Shown: piece by piece, positions 1-10,221 of the stretch
Layout: each line of letters starts with the position of its first letter
How positions within the stretch are numbered: the first letter of the stretch is position 1
From: Durusdinium trenchii
Lineage: Eukaryota; Sar; Dinophyceae; Suessiales; Symbiodiniaceae
Length of the DNA stretch: 64,000 bases
Direction of reading: 5' to 3'
NCBI GenBank assembly: GCA_963970005.1
Contig: CAXAMN010021740.1
Location: forward strand, 755,274-819,273
Position numbers and translations under genes: made by a program
The notes under the pieces: generated by a model
The model's database searches: none
What the model was told of the DNA's origin: nothing
What the model saw: only the letters and a program-made list of their open reading frames with translations

Positions 1-190
1 AACCTAGTAGCACTGTCCTCCAACCTAGAGCGATGGCCTCCAACCTAAGAGCGATGGCCTCCAACCTAGAGCGATGACCTCCAACGTAGTAGCAATGACC
101 TGGCCTCCAACCAGCTCCATCCTAATAGCAATGGTCTCCAACCCAAGAGTGGCGACTTTCATCCCAATAGCGCTGGACTAAAGTGATTCA
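1..190. repeat. Degenerate minisatellite of the CTAGTAGC family
   Basis: Short units of the form CTCCAACCTAGAGCGATGGC recur about every 20-25 bases with small changes (CCTAGTAGCA, CCTAAGAGCG, CCAATAGCGC). The same vocabulary (CTAGTAGC, CATCGCT, GGAGGCCAT) reappears near 5.5, 8.9, 10.1, 19.0, 38.7 and 40.4 kb, so this is one member of a dispersed repeat family. No coding potential is visible. Confidence 0.7.
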
Positions 191-1075
191 AGCATTTCTT
201 CCGCTGATTCTGTGCTGATGTTCCCCAAACACTGCCAACGCAATTGTCTACGCCAGTCCACGGATCCGGAGAAGATTTATTCTTCGAAAGGCTGCTGGCA
301 AAAAATTGCGCGCAGCGCTTACTTCAAAGGCCTCACCTTGTTCATGGCGCCCTGGAATTGCATATGCATTTGAACAAAGAGGACGCTTCTACTGAGCAAA
401 ACCGATTGGAAACGGTGGATGGACCCGGACCCGTGCTATAGATGCTAAATGAAAGGACAAACATGGACAAACTATGACAAACTACAGTGTTTTCCTCACA
501 TTTTTGTACGCTGTGCACTATGTGCACTGCGCACCGCACCTTTGGATTGAAATCACTGATGGTGACTGCACGACCACCACTAATTGCGGTGAAGCAACCA
601 CTCGGGAGTTGGCTTTGGGGTCCACGATGGCCAAGATTCAAGACCTGTGAGTCTTGATGAGCACAGGTCTTGATGAGCACAGCATGGATCGCAGTCGATA
701 CCGACTACAACAACTCAGATTGCGAGCACCGCTATATTTTTGTGACAGTGGACAACATCATTTGTGCCACCAAGCAGCAAAGAGCAAGTAGCAAAGTGTT
801 CAGTGCGAAGTTTATGGCCTGTGTTTGAGGAATTTTGGCATTGACCTCTCTCTCCAATATAAGGTATATTTTTGCATTGAGATCACGGTGCGCTGGCTTG
901 CCTGCCATGTCTGTTCTCAAGCATTACAAGATTGGTCATTCCTTTTCGACCTTTTCTTGGCAGCATCTTGGATGAGCATCACATGAGCATCAAACACAAC
1001 ACGTCCTGTACTATCCTGTACTATGGCCACTTGATTCAGGATTCGAACTACTGTATCGATCCTTCCATCCATCGA
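191..1075. other. Gene-poor stretch
   Basis: I see no convincing exon on either strand. The only structured item is a perfect 16-bp tandem duplication (GTCTTGATGAGCACAG at 651-666 and 667-682). The short open frames here lack splice-site support and recognisable motifs. Confidence 0.5.
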
Positions 1076-1440
1076 TCTATCTATATATGTATGTTATCTT
1101 ATTTTAGAAATCTATTTGGCTTACCTAATCTAATCTAACCTAATCGTATTCTAATCTTATCTAATCTGATCTAATCCTATCTATTTGTATATCTATCTAT
1201 CTAAATCTATGTATATAAATTAAATCTATTTGCCCCGCTTTCTTCGGACTTCCGTCGAGCGACTCAAACTCAAAATAAACATTATATCTATCTATCTATC
1301 TATTTATCTAATCTAATCTAATCTAAGTTATTCTAATCTAATCTCTCTAACCTATCTACCCAATCCAATCCAATCCAACCCCCATCCCATCTCATCTAGT
1401 CTCATCTATAATCTATCCTAATCTATATCATTTTGCACCT
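1076..1440. repeat. Low-complexity ATCT / TAATC repeat tract
   Basis: About 360 bases are dominated by ATCT tetranucleotides and TAATC/CTAAT pentanucleotides (runs near 1125-1200, 1285-1350 and 1360-1430), interrupted by a short unique piece near 1220-1275. This is a compound, degenerate microsatellite and is not coding. Confidence 0.85.
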
Positions 1441-1776
1441 AAGTTTTCCTAAGAGTTTAGATGCGAGGTGACGCCTCTCCAAACAAAGGAAGACACTCTT
1501 TTCTTCGAATGCATTTTCTTCGATCAGCTGAGGTGACCATGTCTATCGAGACATGGGGCCCTCAAATTGTTTATTGGGTGACTGGCCGCAGCACTCAGTC
1601 AGGTTTGGGCATGGGCTCTGCCCTGAGAAGCTTGAGGCTGAAACTTATTTGCAAGAAATGGACGAAAAGACATGGCTGGGTGAGCTGTTCAGGTCTAACA
1701 TTCCGCACAGTTTCATGGTTTCACCTGGCTTCATTCACCACAGGGATGTTGGTGGTAAAGCTTCTCACTGCCACAG

Positions 1777-2405
1777 GTCCTGAACGTGCCAAGGATCCGA
1801 ATTACACGGGCCTTCCGAATGTCACGACTGTTCCGTTCAGTCCCTGAACTCATGATTTTAGTGCACGGTATGTTCCAGGCGCCGGGGTTCTTTCTTTTGA
1901 GCAAGTTTGGTTTCTTTGAGAATTGCGAAGTAGCTCGACTACAGTCGCACATGAGTCATGAAACATCCCGAGTTCATTCCCTCCGTCCTGCCCTGAGGGT
2001 GTGAGATCCGTGTGTACTACTCTGATCCTCTTGCTTTTGGTGACATATACCTTTGCGGTGGCCATGACTCAGCTTCTGCAGAACAAAGACGTCGGAAAGG
2101 GGAAGTTTGATGATGTAGCAACGGCCACAAACTTCCTACTGATGCAAACCCTGTGTGGAAGCTTGTCAGCCAGTACTAGCATGCCGAAGGCTGTTGACAA
2201 TAGAGATTGTTGCGGATCCCATGCGCCCTGCTAAGGATTCAATGCTGGCTTTATGACAACTATGCTCAATACAGATGTGGTGTCATTCATCATCCTGCTG
2301 ACGTACCAACTATTAGGCCTGGCACTTTGGGTGTGGAAGAGTCAGAATTTCTTCCTCAATGACTGGCAGATACTGGCAGGTTCGCTGACTCTCATGAACC
2401 TCGGC

Positions 2406-2440
<35 letters not shown>

Positions 2441-4025
2441 GGCGCCAGAGTGGCCGTCGGAGAGCTTATGCACAAGATCATTTAAGACTGCACTATAGCC
2501 ATATGTACAAATGTAAAGGATCACTATATCATATCAGACAAAGAAACATACACACACACACACTTATATACACATGAACATCACGTACTTGTATCGGTTG
2601 ACCGCGTTGAACATATCTCAGGAACATGCTGACTGGTGTGATGGTGGATGTGGTTGGAACCACTGCTCAACTTGAGCAGGAGGAGCAGAGCCTTAAAACT
2701 CTCAAAAGAGATATTGCCGATGTAGCCACTGGGAAGAGATAGCCTTAGGCAGGCAGGGTTGCCACTTTCGGTGCCACGTGGTGCCAAAATGTTTGGTGTC
2801 GCAGATCGTGACCTGGGTATCCTGGGTGGTGTTCGTCTCGAATCTCTCCGGTCCACACCTCCATCCCTACCCTAGTTCTGTGCTTGTGATTCTTTCGTTA
2901 TCCGTTTTTCGTGAGCCTTACGAAGGGCCGGTTAGTTGATAAGGTGAACCTTACAGATGAGAATCACGACCGCACCGTGACTGCCGTGGAGTTCACACAT
3001 ATGACGCTTGGTCTCACAAGAGATGGAATCGAGTTTGTGGACCAGATGTGAATCAAAGTGGTGATCAAGTCATAAAGGATTTTGAAGGCCTCAAGCATTT
3101 GCAGAGATCCTGCAACCCTGAGGATCCAGAACCCTGTGGCGGTCAAGAAGTTGCTAGCTCTCCCAGTTGTGAATGCTGAGCACAAAGATGTGCTGCTTGG
3201 CTCTGCTTGGCCTCCGATATCACCGAGGTATGAAGGTGGTGTGAACGTGCTGGCACTGGTGGACTATGCTCCTTTGCTCGCCTTTTCTGAATTGAGCTGC
3301 TTCAATCCTTTGATATCCTTTGCGCGCTGGTATGTGACTGTCATGTGAACCCTCCTGGAAGTGACATTTCAAGACACCATGTTTTCCTGACATTTCTTCA
3401 AGTTTAACAGCGAATTCTGGTCTTTGGTTGATTGTGTTGCTCATCATCGGTAGGATCAAGCCAAGGCAGACTTTGTTTTCCGTGACACCTCTGAGCTATC
3501 CTTGGAAGAATTCATAGAGACGGTGTTGCAGTTCCGTGGTCAGAGCCCAGCTACAGTCAAGGCGTGGTTCAGTGCTGAAAGCTTTATGCAGGGTTCGGGT
3601 GGTCATCAGGTGCTTTGGAAGGGAAATCTGAGTTCAGGCATCTTGCGATTCGTGATATAGACTAATAGTGACATATAGACTAATAGACATGTTCTGCGAA
3701 CCGCAAATGATCACAAAGCTGGCCGCTTCAATTCAGACGTGTCAATGGTTTCCAACGAAGCTGGGCAAATGCCATGCCATGATCCTGCCTTTTTGCACAG
3801 GATGTGGTTGATCTTCGGGTCTTTGTGTCCAAGGACAAAGCACAATGCCATAGACCTGGTACCGTCCAAGAAAATTTGAGCAGGTTCACTTATAGTATGA
3901 CTTTGTGTTACCTAAGTAGGCCGCCATGGTCTGTGTGTGTGTATGTGTGCGCGAAGACAATGCGGGCACAGAGTGGATCAAGGAGCTGGCCAGATTGGAA
4001 AAGGATGTCGCCACTGTAAAGCATT
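1777..4025 (+). CDS. Voltage-gated cation channel (S4 to EF-hand tail), multi-exon
   Basis: Exons read by frame and AG|G borders give the C-terminal part of an ion-transport (PF00520-type) channel. Exon 1777-1867 holds an S4 voltage sensor with Arg at every third position (RIRITRAFRMSRLFR), then the S4-S5 linker. Exon about 1998-2165 holds a hydrophobic S5 and a pore-like helix. About 2270-2345 has another membrane helix. Exon 2622-2730 gives the end of S6 (NMLTGVMVDVV) followed by a charged helix. About 2944-3050 carries an EF-hand loop (DENHDRTVTAVEF: D1, N3, D5, E12; R replaces G6). Exon about 3453-3560 (LSLEEFIETVLQFRG) ends at a GC donor and joins a small exon at 3801-3831. About 3973-4017 gives a final charged helix. 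S1-S3 were not found. Many exon ends are approximate. The channel would sit in a membrane and be sensitive to voltage and calcium; ion selectivity cannot be read. Confidence 0.68.
2405..2440. repeat. (GA)n microsatellite inside a channel intron
   Basis: About 36 bases of GA dinucleotides with one GAAAG interruption, lying between the S6-region exons of the channel gene. It is a simple repeat. Confidence 0.95.
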
Positions 4026-5468
4026 GAGGGAAAAGAAGCTGGTCGTGCCGCGGCCTTCAGTGAAGGCTTGAAGCCGTAGAATACCATGATGGTTTAATTT
4101 GTTGAAACAGGGACGCGCTTTGTCTTGAGACAAGTGCTGCAAATTTTCAAGGCCTTTCTGGTTGGCAGGCAGTTGTCGCATAGCGGGGCCCGCCCGTGGG
4201 TGAAAAATAGTTCAAAATAGTGGAATAGCGAAGCATGTGAACAACCTGGACAGATAGACTGACGAGACATCGGCACGTATTGGATTCTTTCTGACAATCA
4301 CTGAGGTCCAACAGATGTTTCCCTGAAGAATTGCGCTTATTGGCCCGATCTTGAATTATATAGTGATGAGCGGAGACCCACTGGGCATTTTGGAATTCCC
4401 CTAGTGGCTTAACCGCCAGAGGTATGTGTCTGAGTGGAGTAAGACGCCATTATATAGATGACAGCATGCAGGCTGCGATTTCAATACCAACTGTGCCATC
4501 CTGAGAAAAATAACTTACAAATGCGAATATAAGGCAGGCGGTTGGTTTCATGTCAGGCGGGTCCATGGATTCTGTTCAGGTTAAGGTGGATTAGGCACTT
4601 GTGCGACTTGAGCGGGACAGCCCTCGCTAGACCCTGCCACCACACCAGCTCCGAGGGCACTGGACCTGTGACGATATGATCATTGCTATTTGAGGTTGGT
4701 CCTAAGGAACCTATATAATAGCACAAGGAACTCTATGCTGATTCGGAACCAACCTCATGTGCTCTTGCTTCAGCACAGCCCTCAGCTTGCTCTCCTGGGC
4801 GGCTAACGCATGCCAGCTGGCAGTCCAAAGTGGACGAAAACAAGAGCGCTAGATTCGTAAGCCTTATTGCATCAATGAAATTGTGCGAAGTTGAAGCGCA
4901 AAAAAACATGGTTTTCGGAGACATGTTCCATTTGGAGGATGTAGCTAGGAAAGCACTCCAGATCACTTCCACTGCTTGAATGCAAGGCACCTGGCCCAAA
5001 AACAACTACTGACAATTGCAACATAGTTCATATGTATATATATATATGTATATTACAGCATATAACTTCTAACTGGCATAGTAAGGCTCACTGATATGCA
5101 ACAGACTTTTCCCAATGTCAAGGCTCAGAATCTTCCGGAAGACTAACACCAACGGTGAACTCAGCTGGTCTTGTTTATGCGGGCTGCAGATTGCCGTAGA
5201 GCTCGTGGAAGATTGGCAACGCATACTGAATTTCACTGATCCCCTTTGCATATCTCAGATCGGGAGACCTGTGCCATGGGCACCCAACTCCGTAGCTTTC
5301 GAAGCTTATTGCGGCTTTGTCGAGAATGTGATCAACAGCCAGCACGTTTGCTGGGACTCTTGGGGCGGCCGCCGCGGCAGTACGACTGGAACTTCAATCG
5401 GGCGGGCTTGATGACTTGAGACCGAAAGTATACTAATTACTTTTAATTGTTTCCAACAGCGAACCTTG
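4026..5468. other. Gene-poor stretch downstream of the channel gene
   Basis: No supported exon. There is an (AT)n run at about 5035-5050. One open frame of 98 codons (5115-5411) begins with ATG but has no recognisable motif and no splice partners, so I do not call it. Confidence 0.45.
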
Positions 5469-6060
5469 TTACTACTAGTAAGGCACTTGTTACTAGAAGC
5501 GATGCACTTGTTCCTAGTAGCTTCTTGTTTTTAATAGCTTCTTGTTACTACTAGTAAGGCACTTGTTACTAGAAGCGATGCGCTTGTTCTTAGTAGCTTC
5601 TTGTTTCTAATAGCGAACCTTGTTACTACTAGTAAGGCACCTGTTACTAGAAGCGATGCACTTGTTCCTAGTAGCTTATTGTTTCTAATAGCTTCTTGTT
5701 ACTACTAGTAAGTCACTTGTTACTAGAAGCGATGCACTTGTTGCTAGTAGCTTCTTGTTTCTAATGACTTCTTGTTACTACTAGTAAGGCACTTGTTACT
5801 AGAAGCGATGCACTTGTTACTAGTAGCTTCTTGTTGCTAATAGCTTCGTGTTACTACTAGTAAGGCACTTGTTACTAGAAGCGATGCACTTGTTACTAGT
5901 AGCTTTTTGTTTCTAATAGCTTCTTGTTACTACTAGTAAGGCACTTGTTACTAGAAGCGATGCACTTGTTACTAGTATCTTCTTGTTTCTGATAGCTTCT
6001 TGTTACTACTCGTAAGGCACTTGTTACTAGAAGAGATGCACTTGTTACTAGTAGCTTACT
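5469..6060. repeat. Tandem array, eight copies of a 76-bp unit
   Basis: The phrase TTACTACTAGTAAGGCAC starts at 5469, 5545, 5623, 5699, 5775, 5851, 5927 and 6003 (6003 reads TACTCG instead of TACTAG). The period is therefore 76 bp, with one 78-bp step. Each unit continues with CTTGTTACTAGAAGCGATGC and a CTAGTAGCTTCTTG segment. Copies differ by point changes. The unit is itself built from CTAGTAGC-like words, so it is a local amplification of the dispersed family. Open frames through it are artefacts of the repeat. Confidence 0.95.
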
Positions 6061-6565
6061 AATTAGTATAGTCGAGGTTTTTTGTGCATGATAGATAGAA
6101 GAAGAAACGGCCTGAATGGGGAACATGTTGTCACCGCAGTACACACATGTACTCACTGTACTTTTTGCGAGCAAGCAAGCTGATGGCTGGAGCTCCTAGA
6201 GCCCCTACTCACTCTGGTCTTTTAACCCGCAGGCTAGGATGGGATTAAACTGATTGAAACTTCAGATTTGGTTCCCTGCCAGCCAGGCGGTTCGGACACG
6301 CTTCAGCGGATCCCCCTTTGCGGAGGATATGGTTTGGGAGGCAAGACGTTTGGAGCCGAAAGATGTAAGTAAAGAGCGCAGGGAGGTTCTGGAGAGATTC
6401 GGAACCTGGTGGTAGATTTTGCTTTTTTCTTGAGAATCCACATTCTGGTTGGCACTGCTGGCGGGTAACTATATGTGTAACCTACTTTGTTAGATTTGAC
6501 TCCTGCATCCCTGGGTGCACTTAGAGTTCAAGGCATAAGCTGTTTTCCAGAGTCTTCCAGAGGCC
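6061..6565. other. Unassigned stretch
   Basis: Unique sequence between the 76-bp array and a possible exon. I see nothing that can be named. Confidence 0.4.
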
Positions 6566-7117
6566 TTGGGCTTCTCGACGCAGTTTGCGATGCCTCGTCC
6601 TGGCGGAGCTGCCAGAGCATGCCGAGCCATGTCACAAATGTTGCCTTCCAAACTGCCTGGCATACGATTGAAAACAAATGAAAACAACAGGTTTTACAGT
6701 TTCACTGCCCTGGCTTCTCTCGAGTTGCTGGGCCATGCTAGGCTGCTCTACAGCTACAGTCCACGAGTCCTGCTTTGCGTACTTAGCTGCTGGTGCTGTT
6801 TCCACCGCTGTGAATGTCCATCCAACCAGCTGACCCAATGGTTCCCTAGCTCAGGACGGCATTTTCGGAGGGCACAAGCCTTGGGCATGGGCGAACTATA
6901 TCCTGCGGAGGCATCAGAGCTCTTCAAGCGGATTGCCGCGAGCAAGAGCCTTGTGTCTAACTTGGGGCCAGAAGTGGCACATGATCATCCGCGCCTTCTG
7001 AAGAGCCACCTGGAGCATTATTCTCGGCCTCATGTTTGGTCGCCATTGCACCTCCCAAATGGCCGAATGCACTGGGACAAGCCCATACAGACATTACATA
7101 TATATAATATAATGTAA
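6566..7117 (+). CDS. Possible exon(s) of unknown protein, upstream of the AlgH gene
   Basis: An open frame of 183 codons has a second half (about 6880-7080) with protein-like composition, for example ELYPAEASELFKRIAASKSL, while its first half looks non-coding. The frame has no ATG at its start and no domain I recognise. It could be an upstream exon of the AlgH-type gene at 7.3 kb, since it lies on the same strand about 200 bases before it, or a chance open frame. Function unknown. Confidence 0.2.
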   Translation: MGFSTQFAMPRPGGAARACRAMSQMLPSKLPGIRLKTNENNRFYSFTALASLELLGHARLLYSYSPRVLLCVLSCWCCFHRCECPSNQLTQWFPSSGRHFRRAQALGMGELYPAEASELFKRIAASKSLVSNLGPEVAHDHPRLLKSHLEHYSRPHVWSPLHLPNGRMHWDKPIQTLHIYNIM

Positions 7118-7336
7118 TCCACCACACAGGAGTTTGGACTCAGAAACTGCTAGCTAGGAAAACGCCAGCTCCAGTTCTGTGGTAGGAACGGTGAGTAGGA
7201 TGAGGGGATTCAGCGAAATATCTTCATATATAGAGTTGGCGAATTGTTGGCGAGCTCCGTGCCTTTTGGACGAATGTAGTTTGAGAGTTGTAGATTGATT
7301 GCAAGCTCCCAAGGTTTCGACACTGGAAGCCACCTG

Positions 7337-8077
7337 CAGGTTTCTCAAGGTGACCTCCTCCTGACTCACCCCATTGCTTGCCTGAAAAATACCCACTTCG
7401 ACCAGGCCGTGATACTTCTGCATGAGGTGTCCAGCAGTCCAAGCAATCCAGATGCACAGGTGAAAGGTCTAGTTGTGAATAAGCCAATGCCGAATATTCC
7501 CCTCAAGCAGCTCTTGGCCCGTGCAACGTCTCCTGAAGACAAAGAGTGGGCTGGAATGGTTCAATCCGATTGCAAGCTGGACGGGCTTTCTGTCTTTCGG
7601 GGTGGTCCCATTATTGTTGGCAACTCGATTCGGCACAATCTGCACTGGCTGCATGGCTTCTTTGAGGTTCCTGGTGCTAAGCAAGTTGCTCCAGGCCTGT
7701 GGCTAGGAGGAGATTGTCGAGAAATACTGGAAAAAGGCATGCAGGGTGATGAAGTGCAAAGCCACTCCATTCCCTTACGTGTTTGCTTTGGATACTCTGC
7801 ATGGACTGAGCTTCAATTGCGACTGGAGCTCGAGAGCGGTGTTTGGACCCGGGCACAAGCTCTTGATGACCGACCCAGAGACGGTGCTCTCTCCATCATT
7901 GCTTCCAGCTGCTTCGGGACAGAAGGCAAAACTGCTTGGCAACAGGGCCTTCACTCAGCGGGTTGGTCCTTCATGGCCAACTTCCCCCGTAACGCGGAAG
8001 TGGACGAGAAGCTGGAGCGGCACACGAAACAGCAGGAGTCCCAAGCTCAACTCCAGGCACAAACTCCAAAACCGTAG
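7337..8077 (+). CDS. AlgH/YqgE-like protein (UPF0301, DUF179)
   Basis: The frame matches the UPF0301/DUF179 (AlgH, YqgE) fold family along its length. It opens with GDLLLTHPIACLKNTHFDQA (family pattern: G.LLIA.P.L....F...V), continues with GLVVNKPMP (the conserved Gly-Leu-Val-x-Asn-[KR]-Pro), then FRGGPI, a FFEVPGAKQVAPGLWLGGD stretch and the C-terminal signature VCFGYSAWTELQLRLELESG. There is no ATG at the 5' end: the domain begins just after an intron-like CTGCAG|G acceptor at 7336/7337, so at least one upstream exon, perhaps with a targeting peptide, is missing. The last 30 residues are charged and Gln-rich. The family is mainly bacterial and plastid-associated and its biochemical role is not established; the alga may use it in the plastid, but that is inference. 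Confidence 0.85.
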   Translation, partial: QVSQGDLLLTHPIACLKNTHFDQAVILLHEVSSSPSNPDAQVKGLVVNKPMPNIPLKQLLARATSPEDKEWAGMVQSDCKLDGLSVFRGGPIIVGNSIRHNLHWLHGFFEVPGAKQVAPGLWLGGDCREILEKGMQGDEVQSHSIPLRVCFGYSAWTELQLRLELESGVWTRAQALDDRPRDGALSIIASSCFGTEGKTAWQQGLHSAGWSFMANFPRNAEVDEKLERHTKQQESQAQLQAQTPKP

Positions 8078-8835
8078 GACCATGAGAGACGTTACGGCCC
8101 ATGTTTGGGCCCAAAGGGCCCCTACCAGGCATAGCCGGCATAGCGACATAGCAGAGCCATAGCCGGCGAGAGTTTCGCCCATTTCAGGAGGTCCAGCTCT
8201 TTGGGAAGGCAGGCTCTAACAGCTCGTGTGAAAAATGGACTTTGCTGCAACACATTGGGAATCATGGCCACATGAGAATGCGATCTGTGCAAATGTTAAC
8301 GTTCTTTTGGTTTTACTTCTTCCCAGGGCTTCAGCTATTTTCATCAGATGGGGGCTGCTGGGAGTGACTTGCCATCGCCAGTAGCGCAACATCATGCATG
8401 AAGCAAAATGGTTGCAACGTCTACAAGCAAAAGAAAGGTCAAAGGGACATCAAACATTTACAGACCAACTCGCGAACCAGTTATCCGAGCCGTGAACTCA
8501 GTGGCATCAGTCCTCCAAGGCAAGAGGGCACACGATCCACACGTGCCAGGAAGCATGTGTGCATTCCTTTCGCTAAGGCATCGCAAAATGGAGAGAGAGC
8601 CAGCTGTCGTTGTGGTGCGGCACAAGACGCAACGCCATACTTATTCTATCCTATTTTATCTTATTCTAAAGTTAAGTTATATACCCTTAAAACATCATGC
8701 GAGGGCATTGTTGGCGTCCAAGCCTAGTAGCGGCCTACTGAATACTTACTATACTTACACCTCTTATTACTAGCTATAGCCAGCCATCCTCTTCGCGGCC
8801 GATGTGTCCATATATGTTTCAAGATGTTTTCATAA
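8078..8835. other. Unassigned stretch with simple-repeat patches
   Basis: 3' flank of the AlgH-type gene. Overlapping open frames at 8.40-8.77 kb run through low-complexity DNA (TATTCTATCCTATTTTATC near 8641-8665) and have no motif. Nothing is supported. Confidence 0.4.
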
Positions 8836-9005
8836 ATCAAGTGCATCGCTACTATTAACAAGTGCATCGCTATTAACAACAAGGGCATTACTACTAGTAG
8901 CTAGAAGCTACTAGGTTTGAGGCCATCGCTAGTAGGTTGGAGGCCATTGCTACTAGTAGCTAAAGGCTACTAGTATCAAGGGCATCGCTATTAGTAACGA
9001 AGGCA
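8836..9005. repeat. Dispersed CTAGTAGC / CATCGCTA repeat cluster
   Basis: Repeated words AAGTGCATCGCTA, CTACTAGTAGCTAGAAGCTA and GTTGGAGGCCATTGCTACTA follow one another with 20-45 base spacing. They are relatives of the array at 5.5-6.1 kb and of the repeats at 1-190, 10.1, 19.0, 38.7 and 40.4 kb. Confidence 0.8.
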
Positions 9006-10079
9006 CTACATTTCAAGGTCGGAGGTGCCGGCCTTGTCGGACGGTACCTGGTGCGACGCTGGAAGCGAAAGCTGGAGGCACCGCCACCGACCGCCGTTGG
9101 GGTTCTGCCTTGTCGGCCCGGGGTAGTCATGCAGAGGCCCGTTAATGCCTGGATATGGATTAGACTGGAATGAAACTGGTTAAGCTGGTTAAGCTTTCCT
9201 GGTTCAGTCTGACTGAAGCTGCAGCACAATTGCGTATCTATGGCAGCTGTATGCATAACATTGTATCTTTATGATGGCATATGTTGATTCCGTGCTCTTC
9301 CATTTGAGGATGCAAAGGCCTCGTCTGCCTTCAATTCCTCTTGAATTTGGATGTGCGACGCCAGTCGAGTGTGATTATAGCAAATCGGCTCGAAGGGTAC
9401 GAGACTGCCTTGACGCGGATCCTGCCATGGACGGAAGGCACAGTGCTGGCAGTCAGGGCTCTCCCAGGGACTCGCATTTTGCACCCAATGATTGGGTGTG
9501 GTCTCCTGATGCCAGCTGTGGCTATTTGGCTGAAGACGTTTTTTTGTTGTTGACATGTGATGCACTAAATGGTCCATGGATGGGTCAAAGAGACAGAGCA
9601 ACATGCACTGCGCATAGCACACAACACGTGAGGCTACCGCCGATCAAGGGTCGTCAGCGTGGATGCCTCTCGGATCAAGCATGATTCGGCCTTGTTTGGG
9701 GGTAACACTTTTGCTAATCTGCTAATTGCTCATTGGGGCATGCGCAAGTGCAAGTGCTGCCTGGGTCGATTGGGGGTTTATTTCCAGGCGTGCTGCAATT
9801 AACTATCATGCTTGTTGGAGCTGGTTCAGTGAGGTCCGGCCAAGGTGTTTCAATCCAATAAATTACCTGGAGTCAGGCAACACCCAGTGAGATGTTAAAT
9901 TTGTCCTCGTTTGATGACTTTGATGGCTCTTCGCAAATATATACACATGCTACCAATTACAATCAAAGAAAGAAAGTTGAGTTTCCCATAAACATCTAGA
10001 CATCCCATCATTACATAAGGCTCAGGCTTCCTCAAAGAAGCTTTGAAGAAGCCTGAGAATTAGCCTGCGCCCTGGTGCG
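9006..10079. other. Gene-poor stretch before the myosin gene
   Basis: No supported exon. One frame at 9341-9553 reads plausibly for about 55 codons (RILPWTEGTVLAVRALPG), but it overlaps other open frames and matches nothing I know. The rest is unique non-coding DNA. Confidence 0.4.
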
Positions 10080-10145
10080 TAAGAAGCTACTTGTTCGCTT
10101 AGTAGCAATACTAGTAACTACTCCTTACTGCTACTTGTAAGCTAC
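10080..10145. repeat. Short fragment of the CTAGTAGC repeat family
   Basis: AAGAAGCTACTTGTTCGCTTAGTAGC followed by AATACTAGTAACTACTCCTTACTGCTACTTG: the same words as the larger arrays. It lies about 75 bases before the probable myosin start codon. Confidence 0.6.
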
Positions 10146-10221
10146 CCCACCTCTTTCCTGCCTATGCCCTCCGGACCCAATTGACCCAATTGATCACCAT
10201 TTGACTCTGACAAAGCGTGGC

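Noticed and set aside
5469..6060. CRISPR-like array
   Set aside because: Repeats are head-to-tail with no unique spacers, and the organism is eukaryotic.
5896..6174. Minus-strand 92-codon frame with repeated LLVTSAS words
   Set aside because: It is the translation of the 76-bp tandem repeat.
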